Shown: piece by piece, positions 42,333 to 50,810 of the stretch | How positions within the stretch are numbered: position 1 is the first letter of the stretch | How the letters are laid out: each line of letters begins with the position of its first letter | Notes under the pieces: model-generated | What the model saw: only the letters and a program-made list of their open reading frames with translations | Told to the model about the DNA's origin: nothing | The model's database searches: none | Source: Streptomyces piniterrae | GTDB lineage: Bacteria > Actinomycetota > Actinomycetes > Streptomycetales > Streptomycetaceae | Length of the DNA stretch: 64,000 bases | Reading direction: 5' to 3' | NCBI RefSeq assembly: GCF_005048155.1 | Contig: NZ_SUMB01000002.1 | Location: 310,001 to 374,000, forward strand | Program-made: the position numbers and the translations under genes

Positions 42333-42974
42333 ATGAAACGTCGTAGCTTAACCGCGTCAGCATTAGCGGTCTCCTCGGCCATTGCTGCCACCGGAGCATT
42401 CGTCGGAATCCAGTTCGCCTCGGCGCCGGTGGCCTCTGCGGCCGGCAGCGCCGTCAGCCGCTTCGACGACGGCAGCTTCGAGACTCCCAAGGTCGCACCG
42501 AACACGTTCCAGACCTTTACCGCAGGGGAGTTCGTCGGCCCGTGGAAGGTCACCAGCGGATCGGTGGACGTCAAGGACGCCGGATACTGGCAGGCAGCCG
42601 AGGGAGACCAGTCCCTGGACCTCAACGGCACCGAAACGGGCGCTGTGTCCCAGACCTTCGCCACGAACCGCGGGTCCACGTACACCGTTACCTACTCGCT
42701 CGCCGGTAATTCCGACGGCCAGGCCCCGACCCCGAAGACCGGCAAGGTCCTCATCGACGGCCAGAACGTCCAGGACTTCTCCTTCGACGCCACCGGCAAA
42801 ACGCACCAGAACATGGGCTACGTGACACGGGAGGTGGGCTTTGTGGCCACCGGCTCGTCCACCACCCTGACGTTCGCCAGTACCACCCCCCACAGCGCCG
42901 GCGGGCCGGTGATCGACGACGTCCAGGTCGAACGCTGCAAGTCCGTCTGCTGCCCGTCCGATTGCGGCGACTGA
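42333..42974 (+). CDS. Secreted DUF642-like protein A
   Basis: 213 aa, ATG after AGAGGA. Sec signal peptide (about 1-38, ...ASAAG). The mature protein is one DUF642/choice-of-anchor-C-like domain: FDDGSFETPKVAPNTF, GPWKVTSGSVDVKDAGYWQ, QSLDLNGTETGAVSQTF, YTVTYSLAGN, FSFDATGKTHQNMGYV, LTFASTTPHSAGGPVIDDV. It ends in a Cys-rich tail (RCKSVCCPSDCGD). Tandem paralogue follows after 127 bp and the same domain caps the sigma factor at 35006. Two TTA codons (42348-42350, 42363-42365) lie in the signal peptide, predicting bldA-dependent translation. Likely extracellular surface or carbohydrate-binding protein; no enzyme motif. Confidence 0.85.
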   Translation: MKRRSLTASALAVSSAIAATGAFVGIQFASAPVASAAGSAVSRFDDGSFETPKVAPNTFQTFTAGEFVGPWKVTSGSVDVKDAGYWQAAEGDQSLDLNGTETGAVSQTFATNRGSTYTVTYSLAGNSDGQAPTPKTGKVLIDGQNVQDFSFDATGKTHQNMGYVTREVGFVATGSSTTLTFASTTPHSAGGPVIDDVQVERCKSVCCPSDCGD

Positions 42975-43003
42975 CAACGAACCCGGGCACCCCACAGCCC
43001 TGA

Positions 43004-43020
43004 CGCAGCGATCCGCTGCG
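43004..43020. terminator. Hairpin between the two DUF642-like genes
   Basis: CGCAGCG and CGCTGCG are perfect 7-bp arms with a 3-nt loop, 30 nt after the first gene's stop. Could be an attenuator or processing site between the two genes. Confidence 0.5.
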
Positions 43021-43035
43021 CGAGCAATCAGCCGT

Positions 43036-43061
43036 CAGGCCGATTAATCCCAGGCCGATTA
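43036..43061. repeat. CAGGCCGATTA direct repeat upstream of the second DUF642-like gene
   Basis: CAGGCCGATTA at 43036-43046 and 43051-43061 (period 15), 41 nt before the ATG. Candidate activator site; different from the repeat before the first gene. Confidence 0.65.
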
Positions 43062-43101
43062 CTTCGCACATCACTTCAAGGTGATAACCCGAGAGGATCT
43101 C

Positions 43102-43746
43102 ATGCTGGTCTCACGCACTTCCCTCACCGCCCTCACCACGGCGGCCATCCTGCTCGCCGGTGCCGGCACCGCGCTTGCCTCCCCGGCAGACGGCAGCGGC
43201 CGGACGAGCCACCCGGCTGCGTCATCCACCGCCGCCGTGAGCCGCTTCGACGACGGCAGCTTCGAAACCCCCAAGGTGAACACGAACACCTTCGACGAAT
43301 TCGCGGCAGGGCAGTCCTTCGGCCCCTGGAAAGTCGCCAGTGGAACCGTTGATCTGATAGGCGCCGGATACTGGCAGGCAGCCGAGGGCGATCAGTCCCT
43401 GGACCTCAACGGCATGGACGCGGGGGCCGCGTCCCAGACCTTCAGCACGAAGCCAGGGGCCAGGTACACGGTGACGTACTCGCTCGCCGGAAACCCCGAA
43501 CTCGACCAGGTCCCGCCCGTGAAGACGGGCAAGGTCCTCATCGACGGCCAGAACGTCCAGGACTTCTCCTTCGACGTCACCGGCAAGACCAAGACGAACA
43601 TGGGCTACGTGAGACGGCAGGTGACCTTCGTGGCCACCGGCCCGGCCACGACCCTGACGTTCGCCAGCACCACTCTCCACAGCGCGACCGGACCGGTCGT
43701 CGACGACGTCACGGTCGAACGCTGCAAGCCCGACTGCTGCGACTGA
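43102..43746 (+). CDS. Secreted DUF642-like protein B
   Basis: 214 aa from ATG 43102 (GAGAGGATCT upstream). Sec signal peptide (TSLTALTTAAILLAGAGTALA). Mature domain strongly similar to protein A (FDDGSFETPKVNTNTF, GPWKVASGTVDLIGAGYWQ, QSLDLNGMDAGAASQTF, FSFDVTGKTKTNMGYV, LTFASTTLHSATGPVVDDV) with a shorter Cys tail (RCKPDCCD). Unlike A it has no TTA codon seen, so the two may be translated under different conditions. A perfect terminator follows. Confidence 0.85.
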   Translation: MLVSRTSLTALTTAAILLAGAGTALASPADGSGRTSHPAASSTAAVSRFDDGSFETPKVNTNTFDEFAAGQSFGPWKVASGTVDLIGAGYWQAAEGDQSLDLNGMDAGAASQTFSTKPGARYTVTYSLAGNPELDQVPPVKTGKVLIDGQNVQDFSFDVTGKTKTNMGYVRRQVTFVATGPATTLTFASTTLHSATGPVVDDVTVERCKPDCCD

Positions 43747-43760
43747 CCCTCACCGATGGT

Positions 43761-43793
43761 GACAGTGGCCCCGGCGAAATCGGGGCCACTGTC
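43761..43793. terminator. Perfect 12-bp stem terminator
   Basis: GACAGTGGCCCC (43761-43772) and GGGGCCACTGTC (43782-43793), 9-nt loop, 15 nt after the stop of protein B. Typical GC-rich actinobacterial terminator. Confidence 0.85.
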
Positions 43794-43905
43794 TCGTGGA
43801 CGGGTGGCCTCGACGAGCTGGCCCAGGCCGTTCGTCCGGACGAACCCCGCCGGTGAAATCCTCGACGAAGCCGGCCCCCTACCGCCACCGAATCTCTGAC
43901 TCAGG

Positions 43906-44670
43906 TCACCGGCGATCCGCCTCCCCATGCTGCCCCGCCCCCGCCGCGAATCGCGCCGCGCCCGCCATCGCGTCCGGCAACACCGCCTGCCCGTAACGGA
44001 GTTCCGTAGCCATCGCGGACTGTTCGTCCCTGCCCTCCTGGTCGAGCAGGGACGCGCGGTCGCTGCGCAGACACGCCTGTGGGAGGCGGGCGAGCTCCGC
44101 CGCCAGCCGTTCCGCCGCCGTGCGTGCCGTCCCGGCCGGTACCACGCGGTGGGCCAGTCCGATGTCCAGCGCCTCCGCGGCCGCCACCGGACGGCCCGTC
44201 AGCACCAGGTCCATCGCGCGGCTCGCCCCGATCAGCCGGGGCAGCCGCACCGTGCCGCCGTCGATCAGCGGCACTCCCCAGCGCCGGCAGAACACCCCGA
44301 AGACCGCGGTCTCCTCCGCCACCCGCAGATCGCACCAGAGCGCCAGCTCCAACCCGCCGGCCACCGCATGCCCGGCGACCGCGGCGATCACCGGCTTGCT
44401 CAGCCGCATCCGGGTCGGCCCCATCGGCCCGTCGCCGTCCGGCGCGACGCGGTTGCCGTGCTCGGTGCCGACCGCCTTCAGATCGGCACCGGCGCAGAAC
44501 GTCCCGCCCTCGCCCCACAACACCGCGACGCTCGCCTCGTTGTCCGCCTCGAACTCCCGGAAGGCATCCGCCAGTTGGGCCGCGGTGGCGCCGTCCACGG
44601 CATTACGGGCCGCCGGCCGGGACAGCACCACCGTCGTCACCGGGCCGGCACGCTCCACCCGTACGGCCAT
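43906..44670 (-). CDS. Enoyl-CoA hydratase/isomerase (crotonase family)
   Basis: 254 aa. ATG at 44670 overlaps the stop of the upstream dehydrogenase gene. Crotonase landmarks: FCAGADLKAVG (oxyanion hole), KPVIAAVAGHAVAGGLELALWCDLRVAEE and WGVPLIDGGTVRLPRLIG. The second active-site acid is not the classic Glu pair (CRRWGVPLID), so specificity (hydratase versus isomerase or hydrolase) is open. Co-translated with the AidB-like acyl-CoA dehydrogenase; both face a PaaX regulator. Confidence 0.88.
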   Translation of the reverse strand: MAVRVERAGPVTTVVLSRPAARNAVDGATAAQLADAFREFEADNEASVAVLWGEGGTFCAGADLKAVGTEHGNRVAPDGDGPMGPTRMRLSKPVIAAVAGHAVAGGLELALWCDLRVAEETAVFGVFCRRWGVPLIDGGTVRLPRLIGASRAMDLVLTGRPVAAAEALDIGLAHRVVPAGTARTAAERLAAELARLPQACLRSDRASLLDQEGRDEQSAMATELRYGQAVLPDAMAGAARFAAGAGQHGEADRR

Positions 44671-46340
44671 CAGGCCCCGCCCCGCGCCACGTCCGCACCG
44701 GATGCCCTCGGCCGGGCGCGCTCCAGGACCGGTGTCAGATCGGCGCCCGAGGGCAGTGTGCCGAAGGCGTGGCCCCACTGCCCGTCCAGCCGCGAGGCGC
44801 AGAACGCGTCGGCGACCGCCGGATGGCTGTACCGCACCAGCAGCGACCCCTGGAGCACCAGCGCCAGCCGCTCCGCCAGCGACCGCGCCATCAGCTGCGC
44901 CCGCTCCGGATCGGCCAGCGAGCCGAGCATCTTCCGTACCCCGGCCACCGCCGCGTCCAATCGCCGGTCGGCGCCCGCCGCGGTCTCCACCTCGGCGAAG
45001 AACGCGTCCAGCGCGGCCGGCTCCCTGCCCAGCGCCCGCAGGACGTCGAGCGCCGCGACATTCCCCGAGCCCTCCCAGATCGACAGCAGCGGCGCCTCCC
45101 GATAGAGCCGGGGCATGCCCGACTCCTCGACATAGCCGTTGCCGCCCAGGCACTCCAGGGCCTCCGCCGCATGGGTACTGCCGCGCTTGCACACCCAGTA
45201 CTTGCCGGCCGCCAGCGCCAGCCGGCGCAGTGCCGCCTCCGCGGCGTCCCCGGCCTGCGACCGGTCCACCGCCGCCGCCAGCCGCATCCCCAGCAGCGTC
45301 GCCGCCTCGGACTCGATCGCGAGATCGGCGAGGACCGAGCGCATCAGGGGCTGCCGGTCCAGCTCCCGCCCGAACGCCTTCCGGTGCTCGGTGTGGTGCA
45401 GCGCCTGGCGCAGCCCGGCCCGCATGCCGGCCGCCGAGCCGAGCACACAGTCCAGCCGGGTCATGTTGACCATCTCGACGATGGTCCGCACCCCGCGGCC
45501 CGGCTCGCCGACCGGCCACGCCACCGCCTCGTCGTACTCGATCTCGGAGGACGCGTTCGAGCGGTTGCCCAGCTTGTCCTTGAGACGCATCAGATGCATG
45601 CCGTTGCGGCTGCCGTCCGGCAGTACGCGCGGCACCAGGAAACAGCTCAGCCCCTCCTCGGTCTGCGCCAGCGCCAGGAACACATCGCTCATCGGTGCCG
45701 AGGTGAACCACTTGTGGCCGGTGATCCGGTACGTCCCGTCGCCGGCCGGCACCGCGCGGGTGGTGTTGGCCCGTACGTCGCTGCCGCCCTGCTTCTCAGT
45801 CATCGACATGCCCGCGATCAGGCCCGCCTTGGTCAGCGGCGGCCGCAGCCCGTAGTCGTACGTACGGGCGGCCAGCAGCGGCTCGTATCGCATGGCGAGG
45901 TCCGGTGCGGCCCGCAGAGCCGGGACCGCGGCATAGGTCATCGAAATCGGGCAGCCGTGCCCCGGCTCGGCCTGTGACCAGACATAGAATTTCGCGGCCC
46001 GCACCAAATGCGCGCCGGGACGGTCATCGGTCCAGGGCGCGGCATGCAGTCCGTGTTCCACTGCGACGGTCATCAGCCGGTGCCAGGCCGGATGGAATTC
46101 GACCTCGTCGACACGGTGTCCGTACCGGTCGTGAGTGTGCAGGCGGGGCGGCTGTTCCTCGGCCCAGCGGGCCTGTTCCTGGACCTCCGCGGAACCGGCC
46201 AGCGCACCCAGCTCGGATACCTCGCGCTCGCCCCATTCGGCGCCTTCCCGGCGCAGCGCCTCCAGCAGGGCCGGTTCGTCCGCCGTGCTGAATCCGGTCA
46301 GTGGCGGGGCCTGATTCACGACTTCATGGGTGACGGTCAT
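44670..46340 (-). CDS. Acyl-CoA dehydrogenase, AidB-like
   Basis: 556 aa from ATG 46340. AidB-type N-terminus (DEPALLEALRREGAEW, HTHDRYGHRVDEVEFHPAWHRLM), flavin-binding segments GMSMTEKQGGSDVRANTT and YRITGHKWFTSAPMSDVFL, and C-terminal CLGGNGYVEESGMPRLYREAPLLSIWEGSGNV with the typical IWEG-GN motif. AidB-like proteins are isovaleryl-CoA-dehydrogenase relatives linked to alkylation stress in E. coli; in actinobacteria they often sit in CoA-ester degradation operons. The coupled enoyl-CoA hydratase and divergent PaaX regulator suggest branched or aromatic acyl-CoA breakdown here. Confidence 0.9.
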   Translation of the reverse strand: MTVTHEVVNQAPPLTGFSTADEPALLEALRREGAEWGEREVSELGALAGSAEVQEQARWAEEQPPRLHTHDRYGHRVDEVEFHPAWHRLMTVAVEHGLHAAPWTDDRPGAHLVRAAKFYVWSQAEPGHGCPISMTYAAVPALRAAPDLAMRYEPLLAARTYDYGLRPPLTKAGLIAGMSMTEKQGGSDVRANTTRAVPAGDGTYRITGHKWFTSAPMSDVFLALAQTEEGLSCFLVPRVLPDGSRNGMHLMRLKDKLGNRSNASSEIEYDEAVAWPVGEPGRGVRTIVEMVNMTRLDCVLGSAAGMRAGLRQALHHTEHRKAFGRELDRQPLMRSVLADLAIESEAATLLGMRLAAAVDRSQAGDAAEAALRRLALAAGKYWVCKRGSTHAAEALECLGGNGYVEESGMPRLYREAPLLSIWEGSGNVAALDVLRALGREPAALDAFFAEVETAAGADRRLDAAVAGVRKMLGSLADPERAQLMARSLAERLALVLQGSLLVRYSHPAVADAFCASRLDGQWGHAFGTLPSGADLTPVLERARPRASGADVARGGA

Positions 46341-46348
46341 AACATCGA

Positions 46349-46386
46349 CATTACAGATATACGTTAACTGAGGGAAGACTGTAATG
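46349..46386. promoter_or_regulatory. Inverted repeat in the AidB-like/PaaX divergent gap
   Basis: CATTACAG (46349-46356) and CTGTAATG (46379-46386) are perfect arms 22 nt apart, around an AT-rich core containing GATATACGTTAACTG. It lies in the 83-bp gap between the divergent genes. PaaX regulators bind spaced inverted repeats, so this is the likely operator. Confidence 0.65.
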
Positions 46387-46423
46387 GCCGGGCCGATCAC
46401 CTTGGCTAGAATTTCGGGCACAT

Positions 46424-47173
46424 ATGAACGACGACTCCCTCGCGCTGCGGCCGCTGACGGCCCGGTCCATCGTGCTGAGCACCCTTCTCGGGCACCATCC
46501 ACCGCAGTTGCCGGCCCGCGCCCTGGTGCGCGTCGGCGAACTTTTCGACATTGCCGAAGGCACCATCCGCGTCGCGCTCTCCCGGATGGTGGCCGCGGGC
46601 GATCTCCAGCAGCGCGAGGGGGCGTACGGGCTTACCGACCGGCTGCTGGAACGCCAGGCACGGCAGGACGAGAGCCGGACACCCAGAACCCGCCCCTGGA
46701 ACGGCGACTGGGAAATCGCCGTCGTCACCGCCGAGCGCCGCCCGGCAGCCGAGCGCACCGCCCTGCGCCAGGCCATGGCCGCCCTGCGCCTGGCCGAACT
46801 GCGCGAGGGCAGCTGGCTGCGCCCCGCCAACCTCGACCGGCCACGCCCCGCCGTCGTGACGGGGCAATGCACCCTGCTCACCGGCACCCCGGACGGCGAT
46901 CCGGCCGCGCTCGCCGGGCGCCTGTGGGACCTGGACGGCTGGTCGGCGCGGGCCCGCGCGCTGCTGACCGCGCTGGACGGGGCGGCGACGCCCGCCGACC
47001 GCTTCACGGTCTCCGCGGCCGTGCTCCGCCACCTGCTCGCGGACCCGCTGCTCCCGCGCCCCCTGCTGCCGCCGAGCTGGCCGGGCACCGAACTCCGGCT
47101 CCGCTACGACGCATTCGAGGACGAACTGCGCAATCTGCTGCGGCAGTACGTGGCGCCCACCGGCGCGGGCTGA
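46424..47173 (+). CDS. PaaX family transcriptional regulator
   Basis: 249 aa. PaaX architecture: N-terminal winged helix (ALVRVGELFDIAEGTIRVALSRMVAAGDLQQREGAYGL), middle domain (WNGDWEIAVVTAERRPAAERTALRQAMAALRLAELREGSWLRP) and C-terminal domain (LRYDAFEDELRNLLRQY). PaaX relatives repress aromatic acyl-CoA catabolism and respond to CoA thioesters. Divergent from the AidB-like/enoyl-CoA hydratase pair across a palindrome, so it probably controls them. Confidence 0.9.
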   Translation: MNDDSLALRPLTARSIVLSTLLGHHPPQLPARALVRVGELFDIAEGTIRVALSRMVAAGDLQQREGAYGLTDRLLERQARQDESRTPRTRPWNGDWEIAVVTAERRPAAERTALRQAMAALRLAELREGSWLRPANLDRPRPAVVTGQCTLLTGTPDGDPAALAGRLWDLDGWSARARALLTALDGAATPADRFTVSAAVLRHLLADPLLPRPLLPPSWPGTELRLRYDAFEDELRNLLRQYVAPTGAG

Positions 47174-48286
47174 GCGCCGCCGGCCGCACCGAGAGATCAC
47201 CGGCGGCGGTGACCGGGGCGGCCGGTCGGGCGGGCGTCCAGGAGGGCGCACTGCGGCGCGGTGACTCCTGCGGACACGGCGGGCGGCGGAGCGGCCGGCG
47301 CGGCGGACGGCCTCGCGGATGCCGAAACCCGTGCGCCCGCATCGTCCGACGCGCCCGCTCCGCTTACCGCATCCGATGCGACCGCCGCCCCGCACCGCGC
47401 GCACCGACGCCCCCGGCGAATGCCTCTCCGCCCCCACGGACCCCAATCGTCCCGGCGGCTCCCAACGGCATCGCTGTCAACGGCCAGGGCCCGCCGCGCC
47501 CGCATGTCACGGACTTCCACCCGCTCACCGTCCCGGCCGCCCCAGACGCCACGATGCTCGCCTCCCGCCCCCATGGCGCCGGGAAATCGATCCGGTTGCG
47601 CGCCCCGCTCGGTCTGCGCCCCGCGGGCGCACGCCGCACCGGCCCCCGGTTGGCACGAGTTCGCCGTCTCCGCCACGCCGTGCGCCCCCACCGCGCCGGC
47701 CCCGGGCCCGGCCCTGGACCGCCACCCCCGCCACGTTGACCCCACCCTCCCCCATTGCCTTAAGGGCATGGGAGGTGCCCCCACCACCGGCCTGCCGCAA
47801 ACCCTCCGTTCGGCGTGGTCCGTAGCACTGCCGCGCAGGGGCCGTGCGCGGTGCGTGCGGCCCCTGCCGCGCATGTGCACCGAGTCCGGCGGATGCGCTC
47901 GGCGGACGCCCCGGGATCGGTCAAATGCTCGAAACGTTCCGGGGGGCGCGGCATCCGGGGCACGGGGGGTGCGCCCCTCCCCGCCCAGGAGTGCGCCATC
48001 CGCGGAGATCGGCCCCCGCCCCCACGGCAAGGGAGCAAGCCGGGCCGCGAAGGCGCTACCGCGCGCTCTGCCGGTGCGATCGACGGCCGTGGTTGTCTCT
48101 TACTCGTCGAATTCACGGCGTCTCTCGGAATTCGCGGCACGAAGGCAACGGGCAACGCAAAGAACCAGAAACACAAAAGCAGTAAGAGCGCCGCACGGAA
48201 TCAGCACGAACGCGAATAACCCGAAAGACGTCACGTTTCCTCAATAGCCGCCAGGAAACTGAGCGGCGAGCGACGGGAGCAAGAAA
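47174..48286. other. 1.1-kb intergenic region without a supported gene
   Basis: Several long frames on both strands exist but all are low-complexity (Ala/Pro/Arg/Gly) with no RBS or domain. A palindromic element around CCTTAAGG (47739-47784) is visible. From about 48085 the sequence becomes AT-richer, carries CGAATTC/GAATTCG arms (about 48108-48136) and then the Rpf-LysM gene leader. No ydaO-like riboswitch core was found. Confidence 0.6.
47739..47784. repeat. Palindromic element centred on CCTTAAGG
   Basis: CCCTCCCCCATTGCC and GGGCATGGGAGGT-type arms surround TTAAGG. This sequence type recurs in many Streptomyces intergenic regions as a small interspersed palindrome. Only one copy was noticed in this window. 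Confidence 0.6.
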
Positions 48287-48976
48287 ATGGAATTTCCTCA
48301 GGTGCCGGAACCGACTGTCCGAAGTGAATTCCGGTCCCGCGGGGTCCGGAGCGTCACGGCGGCCACGGTCCTGCTGGCGGTCGGCGCGCTGAGCCTGGCG
48401 GCCGAGGGGACCGCCGAGGGCGCGAGCGGCGGGACGTGGGACCGCCTGGCCGGCTGCGAGAGCGGCGGCAACTGGCAGATCGACACAGGGAACGGGTTCT
48501 CGGGCGGCCTGCAGTTCGCCCACTCCACCTGGCGCTCCTTCGGCGGCGGTGCCTACGGGACACGTGCGTCGCGAGCGACCAGGGAGCAGCAGATCCGGGT
48601 CGGCGAGAGGGTGCTCGCCCGTCAGGGCTGGGGCGCCTGGCCGGCCTGCTCGGCCCGACTGGGCCTCCGCTCCGGCAGCGCGCCGAGCGCCACCACACCG
48701 CGGCGCATCGTGCCGCGCACCACCACACCGCACCGCCACACCACCGAGCGGATCCGTAGCCCGCACTTCCAGCAAAAGCAGTACAAGGCGCGGCCGCACC
48801 GGAAAACCGGTGGCGTCATCGTCGTCAATAACGGCGACACCCTGAGCGGCATCGCAACCTCCTGCGGATGGTCCTGGAAGAATCTCTACGAGCTGAACCG
48901 TGGCGTGATCGGCTCGAATCCGGACCTGATTTTCCCCGGCATGCGACTGTCCGTACGGCACTCCAGCGGCGGCTGA
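48287..48976 (+). CDS. Resuscitation-promoting-factor-like transglycosylase with LysM
   Basis: 229 aa, GGGAG before the ATG. Hydrophobic N-terminal signal (VTAATVLLAVGALSLAAEG). Rpf/transglycosylase-like domain about 48-120: GTWDRLAGCESGGNWQIDTGNGFSGGLQF with the catalytic Glu in CESGGNW. A basic Thr/Arg linker follows, then a LysM domain about 178-225 (VNNGDTLSGIATSCGWSWKNLYELNRGVIG). Secreted peptidoglycan hydrolase acting in spore germination or wall remodelling. Rpf genes of Streptomyces are often controlled by c-di-AMP riboswitches, but none is evident here. Confidence 0.9.
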   Translation: MEFPQVPEPTVRSEFRSRGVRSVTAATVLLAVGALSLAAEGTAEGASGGTWDRLAGCESGGNWQIDTGNGFSGGLQFAHSTWRSFGGGAYGTRASRATREQQIRVGERVLARQGWGAWPACSARLGLRSGSAPSATTPRRIVPRTTTPHRHTTERIRSPHFQQKQYKARPHRKTGGVIVVNNGDTLSGIATSCGWSWKNLYELNRGVIGSNPDLIFPGMRLSVRHSSGG

Positions 48977-49158
48977 GAACATACGCCGGCGCCAGCCGAG
49001 CACACCCGGAATACACACGTATTCCATCGCCCACCCATGGGGAATCCCGCTGAAAACTCAGCTGATTTATCAGTCGAATTCTCAGCCCGTTCTCCGCTGA
49101 ATCCCGGCAAGGCGGCTCGTCCGGAGGGGGGATGAGCCACCCTGGGGAGTGGTGGGCA

Positions 49159-49195
49159 GGGCAGGCCGTTCCGCGGCTCCGCGGACGGCCTGCCC
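49159..49195. terminator. Strong GC hairpin after the Rpf gene region
   Basis: GCAGGCCGT-T-CCGCGG pairs with CCGCGG-ACGGCCTGC around a 2-nt loop, giving 15 base pairs with one bulge. It lies about 185 nt after the Rpf stop. The surrounding region 48977-49568 has no supported gene. Confidence 0.65.
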
Positions 49196-49290
49196 GCGCA
49201 GCAGTCCGCCGTTCCGGTTTCCGCCGCATCCCGCACCCAGGGGCACATCGATCACCGGATAGACGAACAGGCAATGGATCCATAGGAGTT

Positions 49291-49349
49291 GAGGAGGAAG
49301 AAGGAAGGAGAAGGAAGGAGGAGGGAGGAAGGGGAGGAAGGGAGAGGGA
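49291..49349. repeat. 59-nt uninterrupted polypurine tract
   Basis: 59 consecutive purines on the plus strand, made of GGAAG/GGAGGAA-type units. Mirror-like polypurine runs can form triplex DNA. Intergenic, between the Rpf gene and the lactonase gene. Confidence 0.9.
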
Positions 49350-49568
49350 TGGGCCGGGGGAAATCCGGGGCGCGATCAACGAGGAATGGCCGGCCGAAGT
49401 CCCGCCGGCCGCGCCCGCCGCGGTACGCCCTTCGCGCTGACCTCGGCGAAAGCGCGCGCCGCATCCCGGCGGTGCAACCCGTGACGGGTCTGCGCGGACA
49501 GCAGCGAACAGTAACTGGGAGGACGTATAAGAGGACGCATAAAGCGCGGAGTTCGGACCGGGCGGCCG

Positions 49569-50810
49569 TCAGAGGGGCAGGACGCACACCGGGATGGGGG
49601 CGGCGAACGGCTCGCCGACCTGATTGACCGCCCCGGTCCGCGCGTCGACCGCGAACACCGTCACCGACCCCGACTTCTGGTTCGCCGCGAACAGCCAGCG
49701 CTGGTCCGGCGAGAACGCGATCTGCCGCGGGAAGTCCCCGCCCACCGGCACGGTGTCCAGCAGCCGCAGCCGCGCCCCACCGGCCTCCACCGCGTAACGG
49801 GTGAGGCTGTTGTGACCCCGGTTGGCGAGATAAGCGAAACGGCCCTCCCGGGTGACCAAGATCTGCGCGGGAAAGCTGGTCCCCTGGCCGGTCCCCGTGG
49901 ACTGCGGCTCGCCGGGCGCGAGCCGACCGCTGTCCGGGTCGTAACCGCAGACCACCACCGTGTTGTCGACCTCGTTCGCCAGATAGGCGAAGGTCCCCGA
50001 CGGGTGGAACGTCAGATGACGGGGGCCGGCCCCGGGGCGCAGCGTCGCATACGACACCGGGGTGAGCTTTCCGGCCGACGGGTCGAGACGGTAGCTGTAG
50101 ACGGTGTCGTTGCCGAGGTCGACGGCGAGCAGATGGGCGCCGTCCGGGCTGGTGATGATCTGGTGGGCGTGCGGACCGTCCTGGCCGGGACCGGGCGGCG
50201 GGCTGGAGTGGACGAGCAGATCCGTACGCGGGCCCAGGGCGCCGCTGCCCGGGTCGATCGGATGCACGGCCACGCTGCCGGAGAGGTAGTTGGCGCTGAG
50301 CAGCCAGCGCCCACTGGGATGCACCGAGAGATGACAGGGCCCGGCGCCACCGGTGGACCGGCTGCCGAGCACCCTGGGCGGGCCGCCCGGCGGCAGCGCG
50401 AGGGCGGTCACCGCGCCCTCTTCCCGCTCATCGACCGCGTAGAGCGTGCGGCCGTTCGGGGCGAGTGCCAGGTAGGAGGGATCGGCGACGCCCGCAACGA
50501 CGCCGGTGGCGGTGATCCGGCCGGTCGTCGCGTCGTACGTGCCCAGGCCGACGCCGGTGCCGCCGCCTTCCTTGGAGGTGTACGTCCCCAGGAAGAGCGG
50601 CCGGGTGGTGCGCGGGCGGTGGCGGGGGCGGTGTCCGGCCTGCACGGGGGCCGCGTCTTCGGCCGTGAACAGGGCGGTACCGACCGCCGCGGCCAGCCCG
50701 CCCGCGACCGTGCCGAGGAACCGCCGGCGGCCGATACGGGTGCCGGACCCGGGCGGCCCGGTCGGTGACGTCGTCCCGGTCCGTGCCGTCCCGTTCCGTG
50801 CTGCGCTCAT
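49569..50810 (-). CDS. Tat-exported lactonase (6-phosphogluconolactonase/YbhE family)
   Basis: 413 aa from ATG 50810 with GAGGTG upstream. Twin-arginine signal (GRRRFLGTVAGGLAAAVGTALF). Seven-bladed beta-propeller of the lactonase family: FLGTYTSKEGGGTG, GVADPSYLALAPNGRTLYAV, GAGPCHLSVHPSGRWLLSANY, DGPHAHQIITSPDGAHLLAVDLG, GPRHLTFHPSGTFAYLANEV, PRQIAFSPDQRWLFAANQKSG. The exported location argues against a pentose-phosphate role; extracellular sugar-lactone or muconolactone hydrolysis is possible. A HutC-GntR regulator is encoded upstream on the same strand. The 269-bp gap 50811-51079 has GTCTCGTGAG repeats and no gene. Confidence 0.87.
   Translation of the reverse strand: MSAARNGTARTGTTSPTGPPGSGTRIGRRRFLGTVAGGLAAAVGTALFTAEDAAPVQAGHRPRHRPRTTRPLFLGTYTSKEGGGTGVGLGTYDATTGRITATGVVAGVADPSYLALAPNGRTLYAVDEREEGAVTALALPPGGPPRVLGSRSTGGAGPCHLSVHPSGRWLLSANYLSGSVAVHPIDPGSGALGPRTDLLVHSSPPPGPGQDGPHAHQIITSPDGAHLLAVDLGNDTVYSYRLDPSAGKLTPVSYATLRPGAGPRHLTFHPSGTFAYLANEVDNTVVVCGYDPDSGRLAPGEPQSTGTGQGTSFPAQILVTREGRFAYLANRGHNSLTRYAVEAGGARLRLLDTVPVGGDFPRQIAFSPDQRWLFAANQKSGSVTVFAVDARTGAVNQVGEPFAAPIPVCVLPL

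Noticed and set aside
43800-43905. Plus-strand stretch reading WPRPFVRTNPAGEILDEAG
   Set aside because: Protein-like but only about 30 codons after a terminator, no start; could be a gene remnant, not supportable.
47197-48247. Several overlapping 200-330 codon frames
   Set aside because: No RBS, domain or consistent codon bias; low-complexity on both strands.
48000-48286. c-di-AMP (ydaO) riboswitch upstream of the Rpf gene
   Set aside because: Expected because such genes often carry it, but the conserved core bases were not found.
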